From Flavobacteria bacterium BAL38 (GTDB lineage Bacteria > Bacteroidota > Bacteroidia > Flavobacteriales > Flavobacteriaceae), in contig AAXX01000005.1 of NCBI GenBank assembly GCA_000169355.1, positions 1-64,000 of the forward strand: a stretch of 64,000 bases of DNA. The letters are read 5' to 3'. The first letter of the stretch is position 1; each line of letters starts with the position of its first letter. The notes below the pieces were generated by a model that was given only the letters and a program-made list of their open reading frames with translations, did no database searches and had not been told where the DNA came from. This document shows positions 44,713 to 54,683 of this stretch, piece after piece. A program made the position numbers and the translations under genes.

Positions 44713-46530
44713 ATGCCTAGAAATAAATCATTTTCTTTAAAAACGTTTTTATATAGATCTTTTAGACGTTTAGAGCGGTTTATTTTCCTTTTAAAATCGC
44801 TTTTAACGCCGCGACAATTTATATATGTATCTTGTGTTTTAGTCGGAATTTCTTCCGCATTAGCCGTTATTGTTTTAAAAACATTTGCACATTGGGTTTT
44901 TAAATCGTCTCAAAAATTAGATGATATTTTACATCTTCCATATAGTAATAGTACGCTTCCTATAATTGGAATTATTATTACGGTAATCATTGTAAAAAAA
45001 GTTTTAGATGATTCTATTGAAAAAGGAACTTCTCAAATTATGTATTCGGTGGCAAAAAAACGCGGAATCATGCCTCGTAAACAAATGTTTGCACAAATTA
45101 TCACAAGTTCGTTTACTGTAGGAATGGGTGGAAGTGCCGGGTTAGAATCTCCAATTACCATTACAGGTGCTGCTTTTGGAAGTAACTATGCACAAAATTA
45201 CAGATTAAGTTATAAAGATAGAACACTTTTATTAGCTTGTGGTGTTGCTGCCGGAATAGGTGCTGCTTTTAATGCTCCAATTGCTGGAGTTTTGTTTGCA
45301 GTAGAAGTTGTTTTAGCAGAAATTAGTATTACAGCTTTTATTCCAATTATGATTAGTGCTGCAACTGGAGCACTAATTTCTACTGTTGTTTTGAATGAAA
45401 ATATTTTATTTTCGTTTAAAAAAGTTCAATTTTTTGATTTTCATAATTTACCATATTATATTTTATTGGGTGTTTTAAGCGGATTTGTATCTATTAATTA
45501 CGCAAGAACTTTTAGAAAGGTTGAACATTATTTCTCAAAATTAAAATTTAATTATATTAATAAAGCTTTATTTGGAGCTGGTATTTTAGGGGTTTTAATT
45601 TTCTTTTTTCCATCATTGTTTGGAGAAGGGTATGAAAGTATTAAGTTTTTGGCAGATAATCAATCCAGAGAATTAGTTCAAAATACTGTTTTTGAGCGCT
45701 TTCAAGATTCATCATGGATTTTGCTCATTTTTGTTAGTTTAACAATGCTAATTAAAGTTTATGCAACGAGTTTAACATTAGGAGCAGGAGGTAATGGAGG
45801 TAATTTTGCACCATCTCTTTTTGTAGGTTCTTACTTGGGATTCTCTATGGCTTCTTTTTTAAATTTAATTGGCGTTACAAAACTTCCAGTTGGGAATTTT
45901 ACTTTAGTAGGAATGGCTGGTATTTTGAGCGGATTGTTTCATGCTCCTTTAACGGCTATTTTCTTAATTGCTGAAATTACTGGAGGCTATAATTTAATGA
46001 TTCCTTTAATGATTGTTTCTTCTGTAAGTTTTGCAATATCTAAACGATTTGAACCTCATTCATTTGATATTAAAAATTTGGCAGATAAAGGGGAAGTTTT
46101 TACAGATAATAGAGATACAAATATTTTAAATTCTATAGATGTGTCAAAACTAATTCAGATAGATTTTAAGGCGATAACTTTAAAACCAGATTTGGAAGAA
46201 TTAGTAGAAAAAATTCAACAATCTGATGCTGATATTTTTCCGGTTTTAGATGATAAAAATAGTTTGTTAGGACTTGTTTTATTAGATGAAATTCGTCCCA
46301 TAGTGTTTTCTCAGTTCAAAGTAAAATATACTGCTGTAGAAGAAATAATGCAGCAGCCAAAAGAAATTATTTTTTATGATGAAACTCTAGAAACCATAAT
46401 GGATAAATTTGATTCGTCTGAATGTAAAGTGTTACCTGTTTTAAAAGATGGTTTTTTCTTAGGTTTTATTAATAAACAATTAGTTTTAGAAAAATACAGA
46501 CACCGATTGAAATCAATGATTATTGAGTAA
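44713..46530 (+). CDS. ClC-family chloride channel/antiporter with CBS pair
   Basis: The 605-residue protein has about ten to twelve membrane helices. It has the ClC selectivity motifs GMGGSAGLESP (gating Glu, with GLESP in place of the common GREGP), GAAFNAPIAGVLFAVEV, and GGNGGNFAPSLFVGS. Two CBS domains (about 470-600; SDADIFPVLDDKNSLLGLV and SECKVLPVLKDGFFLGFI) form the cytoplasmic regulatory tail. It should move chloride or fluoride/nitrate, with or without proton exchange. It lies 52 bases after the AcpH gene and may be co-transcribed. Confidence 0.92.
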   Translation: MPRNKSFSLKTFLYRSFRRLERFIFLLKSLLTPRQFIYVSCVLVGISSALAVIVLKTFAHWVFKSSQKLDDILHLPYSNSTLPIIGIIITVIIVKKVLDDSIEKGTSQIMYSVAKKRGIMPRKQMFAQIITSSFTVGMGGSAGLESPITITGAAFGSNYAQNYRLSYKDRTLLLACGVAAGIGAAFNAPIAGVLFAVEVVLAEISITAFIPIMISAATGALISTVVLNENILFSFKKVQFFDFHNLPYYILLGVLSGFVSINYARTFRKVEHYFSKLKFNYINKALFGAGILGVLIFFFPSLFGEGYESIKFLADNQSRELVQNTVFERFQDSSWILLIFVSLTMLIKVYATSLTLGAGGNGGNFAPSLFVGSYLGFSMASFLNLIGVTKLPVGNFTLVGMAGILSGLFHAPLTAIFLIAEITGGYNLMIPLMIVSSVSFAISKRFEPHSFDIKNLADKGEVFTDNRDTNILNSIDVSKLIQIDFKAITLKPDLEELVEKIQQSDADIFPVLDDKNSLLGLVLLDEIRPIVFSQFKVKYTAVEEIMQQPKEIIFYDETLETIMDKFDSSECKVLPVLKDGFFLGFINKQLVLEKYRHRLKSMIIE

Positions 46531-46613
46531 TTTCAATTGCAAAATCAATCTCAATAACAATTTCAAAATTAAAATCTTAAAACAATTTTTCTGAACACAT
46601 ATTAAAGAAATCA

Positions 46614-46711
46614 GATATTTATTAAAAATATAACATTTGATATCTAATTTCGTATGTAAAAAACCTTAATATCGGATAATATGTTTTTTTAATACAAACG
46701 ATATTAATATC
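46614..46711 (+). promoter_or_regulatory. Candidate operator of the Fic gene: GATATTAATATC palindrome and half sites
   Basis: A perfect 12-base palindrome at 46700-46711 overlaps the -7 box TATCTTTG (46708-46715). Half sites GATATT (46614-46619), GATATC (46639-46644) and TAATATC (46667-46673) lie upstream. Confidence 0.4.
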
Positions 46712-46715
46712 TTTG
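46708..46715 (+). promoter_or_regulatory. Promoter -7 box of the Fic gene (TATCTTTG)
   Basis: An exact TAnnTTTG match, 19 bases before the ATG, partly within the palindrome. Confidence 0.55.
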
Positions 46716-46734
46716 TGTCATAAAATAAATAAAT

Positions 46735-47697
46735 ATGTGGAATATCGATTTATCTTACCGAGAAGAATTTCAATCAACTTTCGATAGATTGTATGATAAA
46801 CTAGCTGTGCTTAATCAAAATAGACCACTTCCATATTCCGCTATTTCAAAAATTAAAGAGTCACTTTCTATAGAATGGACCTATAATTCTAATAGTATTG
46901 AAGGTAATACACTTTCACTTCGAGAAACACAAATGGTACTTCAAGAGGGCATTACTGTTAAAGGAAAATCGTTGCGAGAACACTTTGAAGCAAAAAATCA
47001 CGAACATGCAATTAATTATTTATATCAAATTATTAATGATGATTATGTTTTAAGAAGTATTGATGTTTTATCACTCCATGGTTCAGTATTGCGTACTATT
47101 GAAGATGATTTTGCAGGGAGAATTAGAAATGCTGGTGTAAGAATTACTGGAGCTAATTTTATGCCGCCTAATGCAAATAAAGTTTCTGACTTGTTAGATG
47201 AATTAATTCTATTTGTAAATGAAAATCCGTTACAATTAAATGATATTGAGTTGGCAACTATTTTTCATCATAAATTAGTTTGGATTCATCCTTTTTTTGA
47301 TGGAAATGGAAGAACGGTTCGTTTAGCTATGAATTTATTACTCATGCGAAAAGGTTTTCCGCCAGCCATCATCTTAAAAAACGATAGAAAAAAATATTAT
47401 GATGCATTAAATCAGGCTAATAATGGTAATTATCAAAAATTAACGTTATTAATGTGTCAAGCTTTAGAAAGAACGGTTAATATTTATCTAACTTCTATTC
47501 CTAGCGAAAATGATGAAGATTATCAGTCGATAGCAAATATCGTTAGTGAACCTAATTCACCTTATAGTCAAGAATACGTTAGTCTATTAGCGCGTCAAGG
47601 AAAAATTGATGCCTATAAAGAAGGTAGAAATTGGGTTACCACAAAAAAAGCAATTAATGATTACATCAATAATAGACAGAGAAAGCGTTTGCTATAA
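46735..47697 (+). CDS. Fic-family protein (putative AMP transferase) with C-terminal DNA-binding domain
   Basis: The 320-residue protein has the Fic catalytic motif HPFFDGNGR at 185-193. A class II inhibitory motif, SNSIEGN at 52-58 (Ser52, Glu56), lies N-terminal to the core; its Glu blocks ATP from productive binding, so activity is regulated. A C-terminal winged helix-turn-helix-like segment (YSQEYVSLLARQGKIDAYKEG, then NWVTTKKAINDYI) suggests DNA binding. Such proteins AMPylate target proteins, often as toxin-like or housekeeping enzymes; the target is unknown. No partner antitoxin gene is adjacent, fitting built-in inhibition. An operator-like palindrome overlaps its promoter. Confidence 0.9.
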   Translation: MWNIDLSYREEFQSTFDRLYDKLAVLNQNRPLPYSAISKIKESLSIEWTYNSNSIEGNTLSLRETQMVLQEGITVKGKSLREHFEAKNHEHAINYLYQIINDDYVLRSIDVLSLHGSVLRTIEDDFAGRIRNAGVRITGANFMPPNANKVSDLLDELILFVNENPLQLNDIELATIFHHKLVWIHPFFDGNGRTVRLAMNLLLMRKGFPPAIILKNDRKKYYDALNQANNGNYQKLTLLMCQALERTVNIYLTSIPSENDEDYQSIANIVSEPNSPYSQEYVSLLARQGKIDAYKEGRNWVTTKKAINDYINNRQRKRLL

Positions 47698-47711
47698 CGC
47701 TTTCTTTTTTT
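47680..47711 (+). terminator. Rho-independent terminator of the Fic gene
   Basis: AGAAAGCG/CGCTTTCT (47680-47687 with 47698-47705) is followed by T-run and overlaps the stop codon. Confidence 0.85.
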
Positions 47712-47755
47712 ATTTTCTTCACAGTTGTCTACTATAAAAATCAGTTTGAAATCAG

Positions 47756-47763
47756 TATCTTTG
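47756..47763 (+). promoter_or_regulatory. Promoter -7 box of uvrA (TATCTTTG)
   Basis: An exact TAnnTTTG match only 16 bases before the ATG at 47780; an in-frame TTG at 47768 would leave no leader at all. Confidence 0.5.
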
Positions 47764-47779
47764 CGTTTTGCCAAAAATT

Positions 47780-50614
47780 ATGCAACATACAACTGAAGAA
47801 ACTATCGAAATTATTGGTGCCAGAGCCCATAATCTTAAAAATATTGATGTATCCATTCCGCGTGAAAAACTAGTAGTTATTACAGGTTTATCGGGTTCCG
47901 GAAAATCGTCTTTAGCATTTGATACAATCTATGCTGAAGGTCAGCGAAGATATATAGAAACGTTCTCTGCTTATGCGCGTCAGTTTTTGGGCGGATTAGA
48001 GCGTCCTGATGTGGATAAAATCGACGGACTTTCGCCTGTAATTGCTATTGAGCAAAAAACGACAAGCAAATCGCCGCGATCAACCGTTGGAACAATCACA
48101 GAAATATACGACTTTTTAAGGTTATTGTATGCTAGAGGAGCAGATGCTTATAGCTACAATTCGGGAGAAAAAATGGTTTCGTATTCTGATGATCAAATAA
48201 AGCAGTTAATTGTTGAAGATTTTAATGGAAAACGCATTAACATTTTGGCGCCAGTTGTTCGTTCTCGTAAAGGACATTATCGCGAATTATTTGAGCAAAT
48301 TGCAAAACAAGGTTTCCTGAAAGTTCGTGTGAATGGACAAATACGTGATTTAGAATTCGGCATGAAAGTCGATCGTTATAAAACACACGATATTGAAATT
48401 GTTATTGATAGAATGGCTATTGATACCGAAGAAGACACAAATAAACGTTTATCGGAAAGCATCAAAACAGCTATGTATCATGGTGATGATGTAATGATGG
48501 TAATTGAACAAGAAAGCCAAGAAGTACGCTTTTATAGCCGTAATTTAATGTGTCCTTCTTCCGGAATTTCATATCCAAATCCAGAACCCAATAATTTTTC
48601 ATTCAATTCGCCAAAAGGAGCTTGTTCTAGTTGTAACGGATTAGGAACTGTGAATGAAATCAATCTTCAAAAAATAATTCCAAATCCAAAAACGTCAATT
48701 AAAAATGGTGGTTTTGCACCTTTGGGCGAATATAAAAGTTCTTGGATTTTTAAGCAATTGGAAATTATTGCACAAAAATATGATTTCAAAATAACCGATG
48801 CTATTGCCGATATTCCGCAAGATGCAATGAATATGATTTTGTATGGCGGAAATGAAAAATTCTCAGTCGTATCAAAGGTTATGGGGATTACTAAAGATTA
48901 TAAAATTGATTTTGAAGGAATTTCAAACTTCATTAAAAACCAATACGATAATTCCGATTCGGCAAGTATTAAACGTTGGGCAAAAGAATTTATGGACGAA
49001 AATGAATGTCCAGAATGTAAAGGAACACGTTTAAGAAAAGAATCATTGTATTTCAAATTAAACGGAAAAAATATTGGCGAATTAGTTCAAATGGATATTG
49101 CCGAATTATCGGAATGGTTTGCTGATTTAGATAATCATTTATCTGAAAAACAAAAAGTTATCGCAGTCGAGGTTGTTAAAGAAATTACAGCCAGATTACA
49201 ATTTTTGTTAGATGTTGGTTTGAATTATTTATCACTAAATCGTAGTTCAAAATCGCTTTCGGGTGGCGAGGCGCAACGTATTCGATTGGCTACACAAATT
49301 GGTTCGCAATTGGTTGGAGTTTTGTATATTTTAGATGAACCAAGTATTGGTTTGCACCAAAGAGACAATGAAAGATTGATTAAATCTTTAGAAAGTTTAC
49401 GCGATATCGGCAATTCCGTAATCGTGGTAGAACATGATAAAGATATGATTGAACGTGCTGATTATGTGATTGATATTGGTCCGAAAGCAGGCCGTTTTGG
49501 AGGTCAAATCATTAGTAAAGGAACACCAAAAGAATTATTGAAAGAAGATACGATTACCGCACAATATTTAAACGGTAAAATGAAGATTGAAGTGCCAAAA
49601 ACGCGTAGACAAGGCAACGGAAAGTCAATTAAATTATCAGGTGCTACAGGAAATAATTTAAAAAATGTTTCCATCGAAATTCCGTTAGGGAAATTAGTCT
49701 GTGTAACCGGTGTTTCGGGAAGTGGAAAATCAACATTGATTAACGAAACCTTGTATCCGATATTAAATACGCATTTTTTCAATGCGGTAAAGAAACCACA
49801 ACCTTACAAGAAAATCGAAGGTTTAGAGCATATTGACAAAGTAATCGACATTGACCAAAGTCCTATTGGAAGAACACCACGTTCTAATCCAGCGACTTAT
49901 ACGGATGTGTTTTCAGAAATCAGAAGTTTATACACGCAAACGCCTGAAGCAATGATTCGTGGTTATAAACCAGGAAGATTTAGTTTTAATGTAAAAGGAG
50001 GTCGTTGTGAAACCTGTGAAGGATCGGGTGTGAGAACGATTGAAATGAGCTTTTTACCTGATGTTTATGTGGAATGTGAAACCTGTATGGGAAAACGATT
50101 CAACAGAGAAACATTGGAAATTCGTTACAAAGGAAAATCGATTTCAGATGTATTGAATATGACAGTAGATGAAGCGGTTGAATTCTTTGAAAATATTCCG
50201 AAAATCTATCGAAAAGTAAAAACGATTCAGGATGTAGGATTAGGTTATATTACATTAGGTCAACAAAGTACAACACTTTCTGGTGGAGAAGCCCAACGAA
50301 TTAAATTGGCAACCGAATTATCAAAAAAAGATACAGGAAATACCTTTTATATTTTAGATGAACCTACAACAGGTTTGCATTTTGAAGACATTCGAGTTTT
50401 GATGGATGTAATTAATGTATTGGTTGAAAAAGGAAACACAGTGTTAATTATCGAGCATAATTTAGATGTTGTAAAATTAGCTGATTACGTAATTGATATT
50501 GGTTACGAAGGTGGAAAAGGTGGTGGAGAGGTTGTAGCAAAAGGAACTCCCGAAGAAATTGTAAAAAATAAAAAGAGTTATACTGCACAGTTTTTGAAAA
50601 AAGAATTATCTTAG
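47780..50614 (+). CDS. uvrA: Excinuclease ABC subunit A
   Basis: This 944-residue ABC-type ATPase finds DNA damage with UvrB in nucleotide excision repair. Two ABC modules carry Walker [10 protein letters not shown] (36-44) and [12 protein letters not shown] (around 656), signature motifs [16 protein letters not shown] and [16 protein letters not shown], and Walker [16 protein letters not shown] and [13 protein letters not shown]. Zinc-binding CPSSG/CSSCNG and [14 protein letters not shown] clusters are present. The length is standard. The ATG at 47780 is preferred to an in-frame TTG 12 bases earlier because it agrees with the -7 box. Confidence 0.97.
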   Translation: MQHTTEETIEIIGARAHNLKNIDVSIPREKLVVITGLSGSGKSSLAFDTIYAEGQRRYIETFSAYARQFLGGLERPDVDKIDGLSPVIAIEQKTTSKSPRSTVGTITEIYDFLRLLYARGADAYSYNSGEKMVSYSDDQIKQLIVEDFNGKRINILAPVVRSRKGHYRELFEQIAKQGFLKVRVNGQIRDLEFGMKVDRYKTHDIEIVIDRMAIDTEEDTNKRLSESIKTAMYHGDDVMMVIEQESQEVRFYSRNLMCPSSGISYPNPEPNNFSFNSPKGACSSCNGLGTVNEINLQKIIPNPKTSIKNGGFAPLGEYKSSWIFKQLEIIAQKYDFKITDAIADIPQDAMNMILYGGNEKFSVVSKVMGITKDYKIDFEGISNFIKNQYDNSDSASIKRWAKEFMDENECPECKGTRLRKESLYFKLNGKNIGELVQMDIAELSEWFADLDNHLSEKQKVIAVEVVKEITARLQFLLDVGLNYLSLNRSSKSLSGGEAQRIRLATQIGSQLVGVLYILDEPSIGLHQRDNERLIKSLESLRDIGNSVIVVEHDKDMIERADYVIDIGPKAGRFGGQIISKGTPKELLKEDTITAQYLNGKMKIEVPKTRRQGNGKSIKLSGATGNNLKNVSIEIPLGKLVCVTGVSGSGKSTLINETLYPILNTHFFNAVKKPQPYKKIEGLEHIDKVIDIDQSPIGRTPRSNPATYTDVFSEIRSLYTQTPEAMIRGYKPGRFSFNVKGGRCETCEGSGVRTIEMSFLPDVYVECETCMGKRFNRETLEIRYKGKSISDVLNMTVDEAVEFFENIPKIYRKVKTIQDVGLGYITLGQQSTTLSGGEAQRIKLATELSKKDTGNTFYILDEPTTGLHFEDIRVLMDVINVLVEKGNTVLIIEHNLDVVKLADYVIDIGYEGGKGGGEVVAKGTPEEIVKNKKSYTAQFLKKELS

Positions 50615-50703
50615 CAATCTAATTACTACACACAACAACACTGCTAAAAATGTAATTAAAATAACCTAATAGTTTGTTTATAAACAAATTAACTTAAATT
50701 ATT

Positions 50704-51429
50704 ATGGCAGCAGATCAATACGAAAACGAAGATCACAGAATTCAAGAGAAATTCAAACAAAAAACATGGAACGAAATACGTTCAAATGATTCTTGGGCAA
50801 TTTTTAAAATTATGTCTGAGTTTGTAAATGGTTATGAATCAATGGGAAGAATAGGTCCTTGTGTCTCTATTTTTGGTTCGGCAAGAACAAAACCAGAAGA
50901 TAAAAACTATTTATTAGCAGAAAAAATCGCTTTTAAAATCAGTAAAGCTGGTTATGGTGTAATTACGGGTGGTGGTCCTGGAATCATGGAAGCTGGTAAC
51001 AAAGGAGCGCATTATGGAGGCGGAATTTCGGTAGGTTTAAATATTGAATTGCCTTTTGAGCAACACTTTAATCCGTATATCGATAAAGATAAAAACTTAA
51101 ATTTCGATTACTTCTTCGTAAGAAAAGTAATGTTTGTAAAATATTCGCAAGGTTTCGTGGTTATGCCAGGAGGTTTCGGAACATTAGACGAGTTATTCGA
51201 AGCGGTAACATTGATTCAGACTAAGAAAATTGGAAAATTTCCTATTATTTTAGTAGGTTCAGAATTTTGGTCTGGATTATTAGATTGGATTAAAACCGTT
51301 ATGATTGACAAAATGAAAAATGCCAATCCAGATGATTTAAATTTAATTCAAATTGTAGATACCGAAGATGAGGTGTTAGATGCTTTAGATAATTTCTACA
51401 AAAAATACAATTTATCACCTAACTTCTAA
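50704..51429 (+). CDS. LOG-family nucleotide phosphoribohydrolase (TIGR00730)
   Basis: This 241-residue Rossmann-fold protein belongs to the LOG family (cytokinin-activating / nucleotide 5'-monophosphate hydrolase). The chain runs SIFGSARTKPED, GVITGGGPGIMEAGNKGA and the catalytic PGGFGTLDELFEAVTLIQT with PGGxGTxxE. The family cleaves the ribose-phosphate from nucleotides; the natural bacterial substrate is often unknown. It lies 89 bases downstream of uvrA, with no functional link visible. Confidence 0.9.
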   Translation: MAADQYENEDHRIQEKFKQKTWNEIRSNDSWAIFKIMSEFVNGYESMGRIGPCVSIFGSARTKPEDKNYLLAEKIAFKISKAGYGVITGGGPGIMEAGNKGAHYGGGISVGLNIELPFEQHFNPYIDKDKNLNFDYFFVRKVMFVKYSQGFVVMPGGFGTLDELFEAVTLIQTKKIGKFPIILVGSEFWSGLLDWIKTVMIDKMKNANPDDLNLIQIVDTEDEVLDALDNFYKKYNLSPNF

Positions 51430-51435
51430 AAAGCT

Positions 51436-51463
51436 AAAAGTCCTTCATTTGAAGGACTTTTTT
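51436..51463 (+). terminator. Rho-independent terminator of the LOG-family gene
   Basis: AAAAGTCCTTC/GAAGGACTTTT (51436-51446 with 51451-51461) is followed by T; it overlaps the end of the convergent hydrolase gene. Confidence 0.85.
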
Positions 51464-52325
51464 ATTTTAAAATGAATTCTCTTATTTTTTGAATTACGGT
51501 TTCATCGCCTAAAATCTTACGATGACCTAAACCTTCGGTTATCATGATTTCAGATTGTTTCAAATGCTTTTGAATATTGTAAGCTGCCTTTATCGATACA
51601 TCATCGTCATTTTTATCATGAATAACTAATACAGGAATATTTGTTTTTTCAGCTGCTTTGTAAGCGGAATAATCGTCCATTTTTCCACCATATTTCGTTT
51701 CAAAATAATCTCTTAATTTAATTCCAAATTCAGGTTTTAATTTTAGTTTAAGTATAAAATCATCAATGATGTCTTGAATAATATCGCCACTTCCTATTGT
51801 TACCGCTTTTTTAACTTGAAGATTTTGTTTAATTGCATTTAAAACCGACATACCACCAAGAGAATGTCCTATTGCAAATTCAAATGGTCCAAATTGTTTG
51901 TCGATTTCTAAAATAGAAGCAATAAATTCAATCATAATAGATGAATTTCCTTTCGATTTTCCATGTGCTGGTGCATCAAAACTAATGGTCATATAACCCA
52001 TTTTTAGCATTTCATCTGCTATTTTAACTAATTGTGTTCCTCTACCAGACCAACCATGAACTAGTAAGATTTTCTTTTCACTCTTTCCATATTCATAAAC
52101 CACAATTTCTTTTTGAATTTCAGGAACTAAAATACTTTTTTGAACGCTTTCACGTTCCATATGTAGTTCTCGTTTGGGTAATTTGTGTTTTATTGGCGTT
52201 GTAAAAAGTTTGGCTGCAAACTTTGTGGTAAGAGAAGGTGAAACAGCTTGCAAAAATTTTGCTGTAAACAAAATAGCTTTTGGAATTTCAATTACTTGAG
52301 CTTGTTTTTGTTTGTTTTTTGGCAT
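51462..52325 (-). CDS. Alpha/beta-hydrolase fold protein
   Basis: The 287-residue protein has the alpha/beta-hydrolase fold: LLVHGWSGRGTQ (oxyanion HGW), the SFDAPAHGKS segment, the nucleophile elbow GHSLGGMS (Ser about 148), PVLVIHDKNDDDV with the acid, and a late GHRKILGD His. The catalytic triad is therefore complete. It is probably a serine esterase or lipase-like enzyme of unknown substrate, cytoplasmic because no signal peptide is seen. It is convergent with the LOG gene. Confidence 0.88.
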   Translation of the reverse strand: MPKNKQKQAQVIEIPKAILFTAKFLQAVSPSLTTKFAAKLFTTPIKHKLPKRELHMERESVQKSILVPEIQKEIVVYEYGKSEKKILLVHGWSGRGTQLVKIADEMLKMGYMTISFDAPAHGKSKGNSSIMIEFIASILEIDKQFGPFEFAIGHSLGGMSVLNAIKQNLQVKKAVTIGSGDIIQDIIDDFILKLKLKPEFGIKLRDYFETKYGGKMDDYSAYKAAEKTNIPVLVIHDKNDDDVSIKAAYNIQKHLKQSEIMITEGLGHRKILGDETVIQKIREFILK

Positions 52326-52444
52326 TGTATTAATTTTTCTGCAAGTTACAACTTATAAAAATCTGACTTAAAAATAGAATATAAATTATAGTTAAAAATC
52401 AAACTAAAAGGAATAGTATCTTATAAGTTCAAATTAAAAAAATG

Positions 52445-52452
52445 TAAATTTG
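52445..52452 (+). promoter_or_regulatory. Promoter -7 box of the M48 peptidase gene (TAAATTTG)
   Basis: An exact TAnnTTTG match, 20 bases before the ATG at 52473. Confidence 0.55.
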
Positions 52453-52472
52453 TCAAAATAAATTATTTGATT

Positions 52473-53291
52473 ATGAATATAAAATTTAAAATCGTTACTC
52501 TTTTTGTTTTAGCTTTAGTTGTATCTTGTGCTAAGAACCCTTTTACGGGAAAAAGTACCTTGGCTTTAGTTCCAAATAGCGAAATTTTGCCTTCAGCTTT
52601 TCAGCAATACAATCAGTTTCTGTCTGAAAATAAAGTAATCAACGGCACTTCAGATGCTAAGAGAGTAGAAACTGTTGGTACTAAAATTAAAGTAGCAGCC
52701 GAAAGATGGTTAAATGCTAATGGAAATACAGGGTATTTAGATGGTTATGCTTGGGAATATAAATTAGTTGACAGTAAAGAGGTGAATGCTTGGTGCATGC
52801 CAGGTGGAAAAATTGTGTTTTATACAGGTATTATGCCAATTTGTAAAGACGATTCAGGAATGGCTACTGTAATGGGACATGAAGTGGCGCATGCATTAGC
52901 AAATCATGGACAACAAAGAATGAGTGCAGGTGTATTACAACAAGCAGGAGCTGCTGGGTTGGCTGTGGCTACGGGTAATAAATCTCAAGAAACGCAACAA
53001 TTGGCTATGACTGCGTATGGAGCAACTACTCAATTTGGAGGGATGTTACCTTTCAGTAGATCGCACGAAAGCGAAGCCGACATGATTGGTTTAACTTTAA
53101 TGGCAATTGCAGGATACAATCCGGATACTGCTGTAGCATTTTGGGAAAGAATGGCAGCACAATCAGGGGGTCAATCTCCACCAGAATTTATGAGTACTCA
53201 CCCAAGTAATGCTACACGTATTGCAAAAATTAAAGAATTAATTCCTCAGGCTAAAGCAGAAGCAGCCAAGTTTGGCGTTACGTTTAAATAA
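52473..53291 (+). CDS. M48-family metallopeptidase lipoprotein (LoiP/BepA-like)
   Basis: The 272-residue protein has a lipoprotein signal ending VVSC (Cys19). The M48 zinc motif HEVAHALANHG (about 136-146) is followed by the SHESEADMIGLTLM third-ligand Glu and ends with MSTHPSNATRIAKI. It is probably an envelope protease for misfolded outer-membrane proteins, similar to LoiP or the M48 domain of BepA. The ATG at 52473 is used because it follows the -7 box and gives a clean signal; an in-frame TTG lies six bases earlier. Confidence 0.92.
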   Translation: MNIKFKIVTLFVLALVVSCAKNPFTGKSTLALVPNSEILPSAFQQYNQFLSENKVINGTSDAKRVETVGTKIKVAAERWLNANGNTGYLDGYAWEYKLVDSKEVNAWCMPGGKIVFYTGIMPICKDDSGMATVMGHEVAHALANHGQQRMSAGVLQQAGAAGLAVATGNKSQETQQLAMTAYGATTQFGGMLPFSRSHESEADMIGLTLMAIAGYNPDTAVAFWERMAAQSGGQSPPEFMSTHPSNATRIAKIKELIPQAKAEAAKFGVTFK

Positions 53292-53313
53292 TTAAAAAAA
53301 ACTATTATATTTG

Positions 53314-53338
53314 AATCCCAACATTGTTGGGATTTTTT
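53314..53338 (+). terminator. Rho-independent terminator of the M48 gene
   Basis: AATCCCAAC/GTTGGGATT (53314-53322 with 53326-53334) is followed by a T-run. Confidence 0.85.
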
Positions 53339-53355
53339 ATTTTAAAACAAATGCT

Positions 53356-54645
53356 ATGCAAAAACTTCAAAAAGGCGATTCAAAACTGCTAAACGCTTGG
53401 GCTTTTTATGATTGGGCAAATTCGGTTTACGCTTTGGTTATTTCTTCTACAATTTTTCCTTTGTATTATGGTGCTTTGTTTCGTCAAAAAAACATTGAAG
53501 AAATTGTATTGTTTGGTTTTTCAGTTCGAAGCGAAGCTTTAATAAGTTATGTAACCGCATTAGGTTTTTTAATTATTGCTTTTATATCGCCATTATTATC
53601 TGGAATTGCCGATTATATGGGAAATAAGAAGTTTTTCTTGAAACTTTTCTGTTACATTGGAACTATCTCTTGTATGTCATTGTACTTCTTTTCTTTAGAT
53701 ACAGTGGTTTTAAGTTTGGTTTTTTATTTATTAGCATTAATAGGTTTTTGGGGAAGTTTGGTGTTTTATAATTCGTATTTACCCGATATTGCTCATAAAG
53801 AACAACAAGATGCAATTAGTGCAAAAGGATTTAGTTTAGGGTATGCCGGCAGTGTTGTTTTATTACTTGTTTGTTTAGGAATGGTAATGTTAGTTGATGA
53901 TTCTCATAAACTTCAAATGATGCGTTATTCCTTTATTTTAGTTGGAATTTGGTGGATGGGTTTTAGTCAGTATACCTATTATTACTTACCTAACAACAAA
54001 AATGAAAACAAACTTCATAAAAATATTATTTTTAATGGCTTTAAAGAGTTATTAAAAGTTTGGAAACAAATAAAAGAATTAAAAGCCTTGCGACGTTATT
54101 TAGGTGCTTTCTTCGTTTACAGTATGGCAGTACAAACTATTATGATTATTGCCGCTTATTTTGGGGAAAAAGAAGTGCAGTGGGGAAGTGATAGTAATAG
54201 ATTTATTGGATTGATTATAAGTATATTAGTAATTCAAATTGTGGCAATTAGTGGTGCGTTGATTACTTCAAGATTAGTTCTAAAATATGGAAATATTAAA
54301 GTATTAATACTTTTAAATTTCTCTTGGATTTTAATTTGTACGTATGCTTATTTTGTAATCACACCAATTGATTTTTACATAGCTGCATTTTTCGTAGGAT
54401 TAGTTATGGGAGGAATTCAATCTTTGTCGCGTTCCACATATTCTAAATTTATACCTGATGGAACAAACGATACAACTTCTTTTTTTAGTTTTTATGATGT
54501 AGCAGAAAAAATAGGAATTGTAATCGGCATGTTTACTTACGGATTTATTGCAGATGTAACAGGTAAAATTCAAAATGCCATTTTATTTTTAATTTTATTT
54601 TTTGTTGTTGGGCTACTTTTATTACTCAGAGTACCCAATAAATAA
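53356..54645 (+). CDS. MFS transporter of the UMF1/Atg22-like family
   Basis: The 429-residue protein has about twelve helices. The start MQKLQKGDSKLLNAWAFYDW leads to the family's WAFYDWANSVYA. It continues SPLLSGIADYMGNKK (loop 2-3), FYNSYLPDIA, RRYLGAFFVYSMAVQTI, and GLVMGGIQSLSRSTYSKFIP in the second half. These are typical of the UMF1 (Atg22-like) group, which probably exports amino acids or solutes; the substrate is unknown. The TTG used by an extended frame is inside the preceding terminator, so the ATG at 53356 is preferred. Confidence 0.9.
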   Translation: MQKLQKGDSKLLNAWAFYDWANSVYALVISSTIFPLYYGALFRQKNIEEIVLFGFSVRSEALISYVTALGFLIIAFISPLLSGIADYMGNKKFFLKLFCYIGTISCMSLYFFSLDTVVLSLVFYLLALIGFWGSLVFYNSYLPDIAHKEQQDAISAKGFSLGYAGSVVLLLVCLGMVMLVDDSHKLQMMRYSFILVGIWWMGFSQYTYYYLPNNKNENKLHKNIIFNGFKELLKVWKQIKELKALRRYLGAFFVYSMAVQTIMIIAAYFGEKEVQWGSDSNRFIGLIISILVIQIVAISGALITSRLVLKYGNIKVLILLNFSWILICTYAYFVITPIDFYIAAFFVGLVMGGIQSLSRSTYSKFIPDGTNDTTSFFSFYDVAEKIGIVIGMFTYGFIADVTGKIQNAILFLILFFVVGLLLLLRVPNK

Positions 54646-54655
54646 AATATCTTTT

Positions 54656-54663
54656 TATATTTG
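54656..54663 (+). promoter_or_regulatory. Promoter -7 box of the lipocalin-like gene (TATATTTG)
   Basis: An exact TAnnTTTG match, 20 bases before the ATG. Confidence 0.5.
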
Positions 54664-54683
54664 AGGACTTTTAAAATTTAATT

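Noticed and set aside
46735-47697. Fic gene as half of a two-gene toxin-antitoxin pair
   Set aside because: There is no small antitoxin gene beside it; the inhibitory motif is inside the same protein.
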